Assembly: GCA_913774795.1 (NCBI GenBank)
Contig: CAJYIL010000130.1
Span: forward strand, 1-8,657
From: Pseudobdellovibrionaceae bacterium
GTDB lineage: Bacteria > Bdellovibrionota > Bdellovibrionia > Bdellovibrionales > JAMPXM01
Length of the DNA: 8,657 nucleotides
Direction of reading: 5' to 3'
Shown: in pieces, positions 1 through 6,723 of the stretch
How positions within the stretch are numbered: the first letter of the stretch is position 1
How the letters are laid out: each line of letters starts with the position of its first letter
Program-made: the position numbers and the translations under genes
Notes under the pieces: generated by a model
Database searches by the model: none
What the model was told of the DNA's origin: nothing
What the model saw: only the letters and a program-made list of their open reading frames with translations

Positions 1-1622
1 GGAACAAACGTCAGTGCGACTTCGATCACGATGACGCCGATGAGAAGAAGAATGAAAATGAGAGAGTCGGTCTGAAATGTTCCGCTCGACGGCGGCGCTA
101 CTTTTTTGCGCGCAAGGCTTCCCGCGACGGCTAGCGCCGGCAAGAGAACCGCGAAGCGACCGATCAACATCGCGAGCCCGAGCATCAGGTTGTACCAAAC
201 CGTATTCGCGTTCAGTCCCGCGAAGGCCGAGCCATTATTCGCGCCGGCCGACGTAAAGGCGTACAGAACTTCGGTGAGTCCGTGAGGGCCTTTGTTAGCC
301 AAAGACGAAAGCCCGACCGGGAGGACGAGAGAAAGTCCCGCTCCGACCAAGATGATCGCACTCGGACCTAAGATCGAGAGGATGACCATCTTCATTTCCC
401 ACGATTCGATTTTCTTTCCGAGGTACTCGGGAGTTCGACCCACCATGAGTCCCGCCAAGAAGACGGTCAGGATCACGAAGAGAAGCATTCCGTAGAGACC
501 CGCACCGACTCCGCCAAAAATGACTTCGTTCACGCTCATATTGAAAAGCGTAACGAGGCCACTCAAAGGTGAGAGCGATGAGTGCATCGCATTGACCGCT
601 CCGCATGACGCGTCGGTCGTGACAATCGAAAACAGCACCGAGTTCATGACACCGAAGCGGGTTTCTTTACCTTCCATCGCGCCGGCTGTTTGCAGCACTG
701 GATTGTGCATGTATTCGCTGGCCAGAGAGAAACTCAAGCCCGCGACGAAAAGAATGAACATGGCGATGAAGATCGTCCAGCCTTGACGACGCGACTTGAC
801 GATCGAGCCGAAAACATACGTGAGGCCCGCCGGGATCAAAAAGATCGAAAACATCTGGAGGAAATTTGAGAGAGCCGTTGGGTTCTCCAGAGGGTGAGCG
901 GCGTTTGCGTTAAAGAACCCACCACCGTTCGTGCCGAGCATTTTGATCGCGATTTGCGAAGCTGCGGGACCCAACGGGATGACTTGTTTGGCGCCTTCGA
1001 GCGTTTGCGCGGTCACGGCCGCGGAGAATGTCTGCACGACACCCTGCCCGATTAAGAAGATCGCGAACACGACGGAGATCGGAAGCAAAATGTAAACTGT
1101 CGAACGCACGAGATCGACCCAGAAGTTTCCGATCGTCTGCATCTGCTTCGACGCGATTCCGCGAGCGAGAGCAACGGCGACCGCCATGCCGGTTGCGGCA
1201 CTCAAAAAGTTTTGCACCGTCAGCGTAAGCATTTGGGTCAGATACGACATCGTCGTCTCGCCAGAGTATCCTTGCCAATTGGTATTGGTCACGAAGCTGA
1301 TGGCGGTATTGAGCGCCGAATGCCAGCTCACGTTGCCGAGCGCTTGAGGATTCAGAGGTAAACTAAATTGCACGAGCTGGATCACGAACGTGAACGCGAG
1401 CCCGAGCGCATTAAAGATGAGGAGATGCTTGGCGTAGGTCTTCCAGGTCATCTCTTCGGCTTCGTTGATGCCGCCCACTCGGTAGGTCAGGCGCTCAAGC
1501 ATCGCCAGGCCCGGGATTTTGCGGCCCTCATAAACACGGGTCATGTATTTCCCGATCAGCGGTGTCACCGCGATCAGAGCCGCGACAAAGAGGATCAGTT
1601 GAATTCCGTCATAGATGTTCAT
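1..1622 (-). CDS. kdpA: Potassium-transporting ATPase subunit A KdpA (3' end beyond window)
   Basis: KdpA is the K+-selective membrane channel subunit of the high-affinity KdpFABC pump, in which KdpB hydrolyses ATP. I translated the minus strand from the ATG at 1622. It stays open for 540 codons to the window edge; the family is usually about 555-600 residues, so only a short C-terminal tail is missing. All four selectivity-filter loops are visible: TNTNWQ at residues 112-117, GTNGGG at 230-235, TTDASCG at 335-341 and TSAGANNGSAF at 457-467. Multiple hydrophobic segments lie between them. The conserved block GLMVGRTPEYLGKKIE is also present. The start codon shares one base with the kdpF stop (TAATG), and a GGAG-like ribosome site lies inside the end of kdpF, so the two are probably translationally coupled. 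kdpB and kdpC would be expected next, outside the window. Identification is secure from the motifs. Confidence 0.98.
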   Translation of the reverse strand, partial: MNIYDGIQLILFVAALIAVTPLIGKYMTRVYEGRKIPGLAMLERLTYRVGGINEAEEMTWKTYAKHLLIFNALGLAFTFVIQLVQFSLPLNPQALGNVSWHSALNTAISFVTNTNWQGYSGETTMSYLTQMLTLTVQNFLSAATGMAVAVALARGIASKQMQTIGNFWVDLVRSTVYILLPISVVFAIFLIGQGVVQTFSAAVTAQTLEGAKQVIPLGPAASQIAIKMLGTNGGGFFNANAAHPLENPTALSNFLQMFSIFLIPAGLTYVFGSIVKSRRQGWTIFIAMFILFVAGLSFSLASEYMHNPVLQTAGAMEGKETRFGVMNSVLFSIVTTDASCGAVNAMHSSLSPLSGLVTLFNMSVNEVIFGGVGAGLYGMLLFVILTVFLAGLMVGRTPEYLGKKIESWEMKMVILSILGPSAIILVGAGLSLVLPVGLSSLANKGPHGLTEVLYAFTSAGANNGSAFAGLNANTVWYNLMLGLAMLIGRFAVLLPALAVAGSLARKKVAPPSSGTFQTDSLIFILLLIGVIVIEVALTFV

Positions 1623-1705
1623 TAGAACTTCTCCGGATGAAAGAGCACATAGCCAAGGTAAATAAAGACGGCGACACTGACGACGCCCGCGATCACGAAG
1701 TCCAT
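1622..1705 (-). CDS. kdpF: KdpF small membrane subunit of the K+ pump
   Basis: This is a 27-residue ORF: ATG at 1705, TAA at 1622-1624. It starts MDFVIAG, has one hydrophobic transmembrane stretch (about residues 4-22) and ends HPEKF. KdpF peptides are about 25-30 residues with a single helix and a short basic or acidic tail, and they stabilise the KdpABC complex in the inner membrane. A strong ribosome site GGAGGT (1711-1716) sits five bases before the ATG. The stop overlaps the kdpA start by one base. Position directly before kdpA, size and hydrophobic character together make the call; sequence alone would be too short. Confidence 0.9.
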   Translation of the reverse strand: MDFVIAGVVSVAVFIYLGYVLFHPEKF

Positions 1706-1708
1706 CTG

Positions 1709-1722
1709 AGACCTCCAGGTCT
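1709..1722 (-). promoter_or_regulatory. Palindrome covering the kdpF ribosome-binding site
   Basis: On the minus strand AGACCTGGAGGTCT is a perfect dyad with 6-bp arms around GG. It contains the GGAGGT ribosome site of kdpF. A two-base loop is too small for an ordinary RNA hairpin, so if functional it is more likely a protein-binding dyad, or it is simply a coincidence of a strong ribosome site. Role unproven. Confidence 0.35.
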
Positions 1723-1741
1723 TCAAACTAAGGTTTTCTCA

Positions 1742-1758
1742 CGTAAAAATGGTGTAAA
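1742..1758 (-). promoter_or_regulatory. Putative KdpE-type operator upstream of kdpF
   Basis: The minus strand reads TTTACA-CCATT-TTTACG: two TTTAC half-sites in direct repeat, 11 bp apart. This matches the direct-repeat arrangement known for the OmpR-family regulator KdpE in E. coli (TTTATA, five bases, TTTACA). It lies in the 63-bp gap between the porin stop and kdpF, ending 36 bp before the kdpF ATG. That is a good position for activating an internal promoter. A near-copy lies upstream of the porin (2941-2957). Assignment to KdpE is inferred from the pattern and the neighbouring genes; no kdpDE genes are in the window. Confidence 0.65.
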
Positions 1759-1768
1759 AGCTGGCGTC

Positions 1769-2881
1769 TCAAAACCCGGCGCTGAGTGAAGTGACCACAA
1801 AAGCGTCACGCTTGAGAGGTCCCTCGGCCGATGGGTAAATCGCATCCTTGGTCCAGAAGCCGCGAAGCTCGTTTCGCCATTGCACCTGTGGCGAAAGAGC
1901 GTGATCAAAACCGATCGACGCGGACTGAGTTTCGAAGCCGCTCGGCGAACCGGTGACGACAACCACTTGATCCGGATCGCGGTACGTTTCGATTCGGGCC
2001 ACGACCGCGTCGTTTGTCGCAATTTGGTATTTCGCCGTTGCCATCGCGCCCATCCACTCGCTTGCACCTTGGCGACCGTAATCCGCCTGCCCGAGCAGCG
2101 TGAGTGTGTTGGTCGGCTTGATGCTGACGATAAAATCATGAAACTGGCGGAAGTCGGCTTCCCGGCCCAGAAGCGTATTGTAGGTCAGCGCGATTTTCTC
2201 CGACGGCGTGAAAGCGATTTGAGTGCCGATCATTTTCGAGTGGTTGTTCTCTGAGATGTTTTGCCAGCCATTCACCACGTGAAGCTGAAGGGAAAGCTTC
2301 GGGCTCGCTGAGTAGCTCAAGCGAACGCCCGACTGGTAATAAGGAGAATAGTCAGCGACCAGCGACCGCGTATACGTGAGGTTCGATCGACTGATGAAAC
2401 TTTCGGCTCCGACGTGCGAAAGATAAATGCCGGCGTCGACCCAAACATTTTCAGCGAGCTGAGTGCCTACGTAGGCTTCTTGAATCGAGCGACTCACCGA
2501 CGGACCACTCACCGCCCCGATCGCAGGCTCACCCGCGTAGTTCGACTGAACCGACGTGCCCGCTTGAAGCGCGAGCCGCGCTCTGAATCGCTCTTGCGAA
2601 AGAGTTGCACCCAGCATCGCGAGATTGACGTTGAACTCGTCAGAGCGCGCCGGCTGCGTCGTGTAGGCGCGATCAAACGTCGGAGGCGCGTTGAAGTCGT
2701 AGGCGTAGTAGGTGTCGACGAAGCCGTCGTATGTCACCGTCGTGGGTGCGGCGGTGGTGGTGACTGGCGCCGGGGCTGCGCCGGCCGTCGACGATTGCGC
2801 GTGCGCGACCGACGAGCCTCCTACTGCGGCGGCGAGAGCGAATGTCAGGAGCGAATAACGGGGGCTGAAAGTCGAGTACAC
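1769..2881 (-). CDS. Outer-membrane beta-barrel porin of the kdp locus (BBP2/OmpL-like)
   Basis: A 370-residue outer-membrane porin, probably letting solutes such as K+ reach the Kdp pump. I chose the GTG at 2881: GGAG lies eight bases upstream, and the product then begins with a clean Sec signal peptide (Arg8, hydrophobic 10-22, cleavage after Ala28 in VAHA|Q). A Pro/Thr/Ala linker (32-48) precedes the barrel. Barrel motifs typical of this porin family are visible: YYAYDFN at 58-64, EFNVNLA at 82-88, NYAGE at 114-118, SNLTYTRSLVADYSPYY at 166-182, then NGWQNISENN. The protein alternates polar and hydrophobic residues throughout and ends in Phe, the usual outer-membrane assembly signal. An upstream TTG at 2941 would extend the frame but adds an Arg-rich leader and overlaps the operator. 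The porin lies 63 bp before kdpF on the same strand. From family knowledge, porins of this type recur beside kdp genes. Substrate specificity is inferred. Confidence 0.88.
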   Translation of the reverse strand: MYSTFSPRYSLLTFALAAAVGGSSVAHAQSSTAGAAPAPVTTTAAPTTVTYDGFVDTYYAYDFNAPPTFDRAYTTQPARSDEFNVNLAMLGATLSQERFRARLALQAGTSVQSNYAGEPAIGAVSGPSVSRSIQEAYVGTQLAENVWVDAGIYLSHVGAESFISRSNLTYTRSLVADYSPYYQSGVRLSYSASPKLSLQLHVVNGWQNISENNHSKMIGTQIAFTPSEKIALTYNTLLGREADFRQFHDFIVSIKPTNTLTLLGQADYGRQGASEWMGAMATAKYQIATNDAVVARIETYRDPDQVVVVTGSPSGFETQSASIGFDHALSPQVQWRNELRGFWTKDAIYPSAEGPLKRDAFVVTSLSAGF

Positions 2882-2940
2882 GAGAGAACTCCGGGAAGAG
2901 GGGTTTCCCGAAAATGTGCTCCTCGCGCGATGGGGTCTCA

Positions 2941-2957
2941 AGTAAATGTGGCGTAAA
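2941..2957 (-). promoter_or_regulatory. Putative KdpE-type operator upstream of the porin
   Basis: The minus strand reads TTTACG-CCACA-TTTACT, again two TTTAC half-sites 11 bp apart. Compared with the kdpF element, 21 of 26 aligned bases match, including the flanking AG and the following TGAGA. It lies 59 bp before the porin GTG. TTGAGA directly after it (2936-2941) could serve as a -35, but only a poor -10 (CACATT) lies 17 bp further on, as expected for an activator-dependent promoter. Confidence 0.6.
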
Positions 2958-2977
2958 AACTTGAGGTCTCCACCTCA
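2954..2977 (-). terminator. Possible short intrinsic terminator after the polysaccharide operon
   Basis: On the minus strand TGAGGT-GGAG-ACCTCA (2962-2977) forms a perfect 6-bp stem with a four-base loop, followed by AGTTTTTA. It begins eight bases after the stop of the small ORF at 2986, where a terminator is expected. The stem is short and the T tract has only five Ts, so efficiency may be low. The T tract is also the first half-site of the porin operator. Confidence 0.45.
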
Positions 2978-2985
2978 TACACAGA

Positions 2986-3171
2986 TCACGCGTAAGTTGC
3001 GAATTGCGTGATTATCTGCCTCAGAGCTTCGTCGTGCCCGATCTTCCTTTTGCGACTTCTCTTCTCAATCGCTTCTTGGAACTCAATCGCCCGCTGCATC
3101 TCGACGCCGTCATTGGGGCCATGTGATAGCAGACTCATAAACCAAGACAATTGGTTCAGCTCGCAGTTCAA
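2986..3171 (-). CDS. Small hypothetical protein, about 61 residues
   Basis: I do not recognise this ORF. Starting at the TTG at 3171 (GAGG seven bases upstream) it encodes 61 residues beginning MNCELNQLSWFM. The second half is charged and probably helical, with EAIEKRSRKRKIGHDEAL near the C-terminal end. It has no signal peptide or membrane segment. A GTG at 3231 in the same frame is possible, but the added residues look random and I saw no ribosome site there. A shorter ATG start in SWFM is also possible. It follows the glycosyltransferase stop by 75 bp on the same strand and precedes a possible terminator, so it may be the last gene of that operon. It could still be a chance ORF. Confidence 0.5.
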   Translation of the reverse strand: MNCELNQLSWFMSLLSHGPNDGVEMQRAIEFQEAIEKRSRKRKIGHDEALRQIITQFATYA

Positions 3172-3246
3172 TTCTGATCCTCGGATCTTTGCCCGATTCA
3201 CCCAGATGGCGGATCGGAGCCCGCGCCTCACACGAACGGGCGAACC

Positions 3247-4665
3247 TCACCGCCGCGGCTGCGTGAAGCCTAAACGATTCATCTGGCCCCACTCACGATT
3301 TCCGCGAGCATATTTCCACAAACCGCGCAGGCGCCAGTACGTCGAAATTTGTTTATACCAAAAGCTCTCGGCCAAACAGATGCCGAAAAGCGTGACGAAT
3401 TGCGAGATGCGGTTGTACTTCGAGAAGTAAAACTCTTCGATTAGAACGGCCGTCATCGACAAGACGGCGCCGTAAAGAAGAGACGCACAGATGAAGATCC
3501 ACATCAAGTGCGCATCGAATCCACCGATAAACAACGAAAGACCAATGATGATGAACGACAGAAGCTCAAAGACCGGCCCCAACAACTCCACGAACAAGAA
3601 AAACGGCAACGCAATCAGACCGACGACACCGTAACGCGGATTCAACATCATATCGCGGTTTCGCATCAACGTATCCGCGAGACCACGCTGCCAGCGGTCA
3701 CGCTGGCGACCAAGAGTTCCCGCATCTTCTGGAGCTTCGGTCCAGCAAACTGGGTCAGGAACAAAAACGATCGAGTAAGGGAGCTTCTCGCGTCGGTGAT
3801 ACGAGTGAAGCCGGATGATGAGCTCCATGTCTTCGCCAATGCAGCCATGCGAATAACCGCGCACAGCCACCGCTGCGCGCTTTGAGAAAAGTCCGAAGGC
3901 GCCTGAAATCACAAGCGTCGAATTCAGAGCGTTCCATCCGATCCGCCCGCAAAGAAAAGCGCGGGTGTACTCGATGATCTGCATGATCACCCAAACGTTC
4001 TTCTTGATCTTCACGCCTTCGACGCGGCCATATTTGACGATGGCCCCGTTGGCGATCCGAACAGTGCCACCCGACGCAATCACCTCGTGCGGGCGCTCCA
4101 TAAAGGGCTCGGCCACTTTAAGAAGAGCGTCGGATTCTAAGAGGGAGTCGCTATCGACCGCACAGAAAAGCTCGAAACGCGAGAATCCAATTCCGATATT
4201 TAACGCATCGGCCTTGCCCCCGTTTTCCTTATCGACCACGACCAGGTTGGGGTGCCACTTCGAACGGTAAGTCGATCTCACTTGCGTTGAACTTAAAATC
4301 GTATCGGGCTGAAATTCCACCGCCTCTAGCGCGAAGGCTTCGATCAGACGCTCAAGCGTTCTGTCTTTTGAGCCGTCGTTAATTACGATGACTTCAAAGC
4401 TCGGATAATTGAGCATCATGAATGATTTCACCGACTCGACGACGGTCGCATCTTCGTTGTAAGCCGGAGCTAGAATCGAAATGCTCGGAGCGAACGAGCC
4501 TACCGTTCCCTTTAGCGACGGACGAAGAGCGCGAAGCTGCGACTGCCGGCGCAGCGAGACTGCCGACGCCAGAAGCAGAAACATGTAAATCGAGTTCACG
4601 AAGAAGAAATAGAGAATCGAGAGCGTCGCGAAGATCGGAACAAACGAAAGAATGAATTGAATCAT
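3247..4665 (-). CDS. Processive family-2 glycosyltransferase (polysaccharide synthase)
   Basis: An inner-membrane beta-glycosyltransferase of the PgaC/NodC/BcsA type that polymerises a sugar nucleotide and probably extrudes the chain. The 472-residue product has a long N-terminal hydrophobic region (4-36), then the cytoplasmic GT-A domain. The domain shows APAYNED at 66-72, NDGSKD at 96-101 and ENGGKADALN at 147-156. The metal-binding DSD is at 171-173, the catalytic GED at 276-278 and the processivity motif QRDRW at 320-324. Several membrane segments follow (about 346-440). It ends in a short basic tail with no PilZ domain. The ATG at 4665 overlaps the preceding stop (ATGA), and GGAG lies seven bases upstream. 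Its neighbours, a HEAT-like membrane protein and a YaiO-like barrel, fit export of a surface polysaccharide. The sugar made cannot be read from the sequence; GlcNAc polymers are a guess from the closest-looking families. Confidence 0.92.
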   Translation of the reverse strand: MIQFILSFVPIFATLSILYFFFVNSIYMFLLLASAVSLRRQSQLRALRPSLKGTVGSFAPSISILAPAYNEDATVVESVKSFMMLNYPSFEVIVINDGSKDRTLERLIEAFALEAVEFQPDTILSSTQVRSTYRSKWHPNLVVVDKENGGKADALNIGIGFSRFELFCAVDSDSLLESDALLKVAEPFMERPHEVIASGGTVRIANGAIVKYGRVEGVKIKKNVWVIMQIIEYTRAFLCGRIGWNALNSTLVISGAFGLFSKRAAVAVRGYSHGCIGEDMELIIRLHSYHRREKLPYSIVFVPDPVCWTEAPEDAGTLGRQRDRWQRGLADTLMRNRDMMLNPRYGVVGLIALPFFLFVELLGPVFELLSFIIIGLSLFIGGFDAHLMWIFICASLLYGAVLSMTAVLIEEFYFSKYNRISQFVTLFGICLAESFWYKQISTYWRLRGLWKYARGNREWGQMNRLGFTQPRR

Positions 4666-5543
4666 GCAGCAGCTCCGTATCTTTTGGATCCACGCGCAGT
4701 CTGAAAGTAATCGAGCTGCGCGATCGCGTCGATATCGTTACTTTCGCGAATCGCCCTTTCGATCCTGATGACCAAACGCTCATCCTTGAAATTGTTGGTC
4801 GTGACGAGTTCGAGGAGGAAGAACGTGGCTTCCGGGGTTTGCGAGTTGGTAAGGACCGCAATGATGGCTTGGCCAACGAGCGATTGAGCGCGGTCACGCA
4901 CGTAAGCTTCAAAGCGCTCGAGCCCGTATCGCTTCATGAAATTGTTCGTAAGCTCAAAGAGCAAATTTGAGTTTTTGAAAAACGACTCGGGCAATGTGTC
5001 GAGAATTTTCTCCGGCTCTTCATTCTGGTCATCTAGATACGAAAGCGAGAGGATCGCGCATGATGAAATCAGCGTGTTCTTATCGTTCTTCATGGAATGA
5101 AAGAGATCGGCGAAATCCGCTCGTCCCAACTGCGACAGACTCATGAGACCCGCCAAGCGCGTTGGCCAAAAGCGGGAGTGGCAGGCTTTGACGTCAGTCG
5201 CAGCCAAGCCGAGTGTAATATACGCTTCGACTAAAACCGCTCGTTCAGGCCCCGTGATCGATCCAATGTTATCGAGAAGTGATTCCTTCAGTGCCTGCCG
5301 GCGAATAAACTGAAAGGGCCTTAGCGCAGGTACGAAAAGCGTCTGGTCTTCACCGCACACGACATCCGCGATCGACTCGCCGTAGGCTTCTTTTAAAACC
5401 AAAATCCGCTGATTTTTCCAGGTCCGCCATTTGAGTAATGCCAGCGTCAGGACTGCTAAAAAGCAAATGACGTAGAGCTGACCGATGACCAAAAGGCCAA
5501 TCCAGTGAAGATAGCTTTGAGTCAACTCCGGCCCTTTTCCCAT
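4662..5543 (-). CDS. Membrane-anchored HEAT-repeat-like protein
   Basis: A 293-residue protein of unknown exact role. One N-terminal transmembrane helix (about 14-37) is followed by KWRTWKNQR, so the rest should face the cytoplasm. The body is all-helical with HEAT-like repeats. The clearest is around 124-170, where RFWPTRLAGLMSLSQLG is followed by a second helix and NDKNTLISSCAILSLSYL. Further helical pairs run to about 285. HEAT solenoids bind partner proteins, so a scaffold linking the glycosyltransferase to a regulator is plausible. I prefer the ATG at 5543 (GAGG seven bases upstream, one-base overlap with the barrel's stop as TGATG) over the GTG one codon earlier. The 3' end overlaps the glycosyltransferase start by four bases. 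The repeat call is from the residue pattern only; the partner is inferred from the operon. Confidence 0.75.
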   Translation of the reverse strand: MGKGPELTQSYLHWIGLLVIGQLYVICFLAVLTLALLKWRTWKNQRILVLKEAYGESIADVVCGEDQTLFVPALRPFQFIRRQALKESLLDNIGSITGPERAVLVEAYITLGLAATDVKACHSRFWPTRLAGLMSLSQLGRADFADLFHSMKNDKNTLISSCAILSLSYLDDQNEEPEKILDTLPESFFKNSNLLFELTNNFMKRYGLERFEAYVRDRAQSLVGQAIIAVLTNSQTPEATFFLLELVTTNNFKDERLVIRIERAIRESNDIDAIAQLDYFQTARGSKRYGAAA

Positions 5544-6271
5544 CACCAGGCCTCAAGCCGCAGCAAAAACGAATTTTCCTTACGAAGTGTGGAGTTATAG
5601 ACGGTCGCACCCAGCCCGACACGTATCGAGCGCCAGACTTCGTACGAAGCTTCAGCTGCGATCGATGAAAAAGTGGCGGGCGCGCCGGCGGCCTCGAGCG
5701 TGCGGCCAAACGCGGGAACAAGACGGACCACCGAGCGATCCACTGGCCGAAAAATAAATTGCGTCGCGTTTGATACATACCAAGCGTCACTCCTGACGAA
5801 CGACACTGAATCACTGACGGCAAGCGAATCCGAAAACTCATAGTAAGCTGAAGGGGCGAGCGAGCCCGCATCTTGGTCCACCCATGACGCAAACGAAGCG
5901 CGAAAGCCGAAGTCCCACGCGCCGCTCGCAAAGTGCGGATCGAGGTACGCTTGGTAGCGGGGTAAAATCTGCGCATTGGGCGTGACGCCCGCTCCGCCGA
6001 GCAAGTACGTGCGACGCGAAAGCCGCTGAGCGAAGCCGAGCGATAACGTCGTCTCGTTAAATGAGGGCCCAGCATCAAAAGTACGCTGGAGGTTCTCGGC
6101 ACGAGGCAGAAGCCGCAGGGATTCGCTCAACGAGACATCGGAGCTTAGACCAAAAATCGACCCATGGTAATTGCCGGCCGTTTGGTAGGTTGTCTCGAGA
6201 CGATAAAGAGAGTTCTCCGCGAGAGTGACCGTCGGAATGGCTAAGGAAAGCACGATCAAGATGCTTTTCAA
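5543..6271 (-). CDS. YaiO-like outer-membrane beta-barrel protein
   Basis: A 242-residue secreted protein predicted to form an outer-membrane barrel. The start is TTG at 6271, overlapping the receiver's TGA by four bases, with AAGGA seven bases upstream. This start gives a perfect signal peptide, MKSILIVLSLAIPTVTLA, cleaved before Glu19. The mature part is rich in alternating beta strands with aromatic girdles. It contains LLGGAGVTPNAQILPRYQ, which resembles the conserved stretch of YaiO-family barrels, and ends in LEAW, an aromatic C-terminus suited to BAM assembly. YaiO-type proteins often have an N-terminal TPR region; none is seen here. Being encoded between a receiver and a HEAT protein/glycosyltransferase pair suggests it serves as the outer-membrane exit or anchor for the polymer. 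Barrel prediction is strong; the YaiO family name is less certain. Confidence 0.75.
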   Translation of the reverse strand: MKSILIVLSLAIPTVTLAENSLYRLETTYQTAGNYHGSIFGLSSDVSLSESLRLLPRAENLQRTFDAGPSFNETTLSLGFAQRLSRRTYLLGGAGVTPNAQILPRYQAYLDPHFASGAWDFGFRASFASWVDQDAGSLAPSAYYEFSDSLAVSDSVSFVRSDAWYVSNATQFIFRPVDRSVVRLVPAFGRTLEAAGAPATFSSIAAEASYEVWRSIRVGLGATVYNSTLRKENSFLLRLEAW

Positions 6272-6636
6272 GCGGCTTTCCTTCCGATCGCGTTGCGAAC
6301 TTTCGCAAGCAAGACGGAGGGTGAAAACGGCTTTACGATATAATCGAGAACACCGTACTCGAGACCGCGCAAGATGTCTTCTTCGCGCTGTTTACCAGTT
6401 AAGACGATCGTCGGCGGCATCCGGTTTTCAGATTTCAGGCGAGCAATGAGTTCGAAGCCCGACATACCCGGCATCATGATATCGGTAATCAGGAGATCGG
6501 GAGCGGGATTTGCGACGAGAGACTCATAGGCCTCAGTCCCCGTTTGCAGCCACGTCACCTCGAAGCCGTTCTTGGAAAGAACAGCGAGAAGGATTCTCGC
6601 GTGATCATGTCCGTCTTCGGCCAAAAGGATTTTCAT
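6268..6636 (-). CDS. Stand-alone response-regulator receiver protein (CheY-like)
   Basis: A single-domain receiver of 122 residues with no output domain. It starts MKILLAEDG, giving the acidic pocket at Glu7/Asp8. The phospho-acceptor is Asp52 in LLITDIMMPGMSG, the switch residues are Thr80 and Tyr99, and the invariant lysine is Lys102 in KPF. All catalytic residues are present, so it should accept phosphate from a kinase encoded elsewhere. I chose the ATG at 6636, where the canonical receiver fold begins, with GGAGG 11 bases upstream. The GTG at 6654 would add six residues and put that ribosome site inside the gene. It is the first gene of the minus-strand operon and overlaps the barrel gene by four bases. 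Without a DNA-binding domain it should act by protein contact, perhaps on the HEAT protein or the synthase. Confidence 0.93.
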   Translation of the reverse strand: MKILLAEDGHDHARILLAVLSKNGFEVTWLQTGTEAYESLVANPAPDLLITDIMMPGMSGFELIARLKSENRMPPTIVLTGKQREEDILRGLEYGVLDYIVKPFSPSVLLAKVRNAIGRKAA

Positions 6637-6670
6637 AAAATGCGCTGCCTCCACTTTACCTATCGGCGAA

Positions 6671-6687
6671 GTTTAGCCCCTCTAAAC
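6671..6687 (-). promoter_or_regulatory. Inverted repeat in the receiver gene leader
   Basis: GTTTAG-CCCCT-CTAAAC is a perfect 6-bp inverted repeat with a five-base spacer, ending 18 bp before the GGAGG of the receiver gene. It could be an operator or a leader hairpin. I cannot assign a convincing -35/-10 pair for this operon. Confidence 0.35.
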
Positions 6688-6723
6688 GGCGGATTTGACG
6701 TTCCGAAATCACGATGGGGCCGG

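Noticed and set aside
2882..2941. TTG start at 2941 for the porin
   Set aside because: It adds 20 residues with an Arg-rich, non-signal leader and overlaps the operator; the GTG at 2881 has a ribosome site and a clean signal peptide.
2414..2956. 180-residue plus-strand ORF
   Set aside because: It lies antisense to the porin, is extremely Arg-rich with no domain pattern, and is a shadow frame.
4394..4912. 172-residue minus-strand ORF across the HEAT/glycosyltransferase junction
   Set aside because: Overlaps the synthase's catalytic region in another frame and has low-complexity Ser/Arg composition.
5350..6102. 250-residue minus-strand ORF overlapping the barrel and HEAT genes
   Set aside because: Out of frame with two well-supported genes, rich in Arg/Ser/Pro with no recognisable motif; a shadow.
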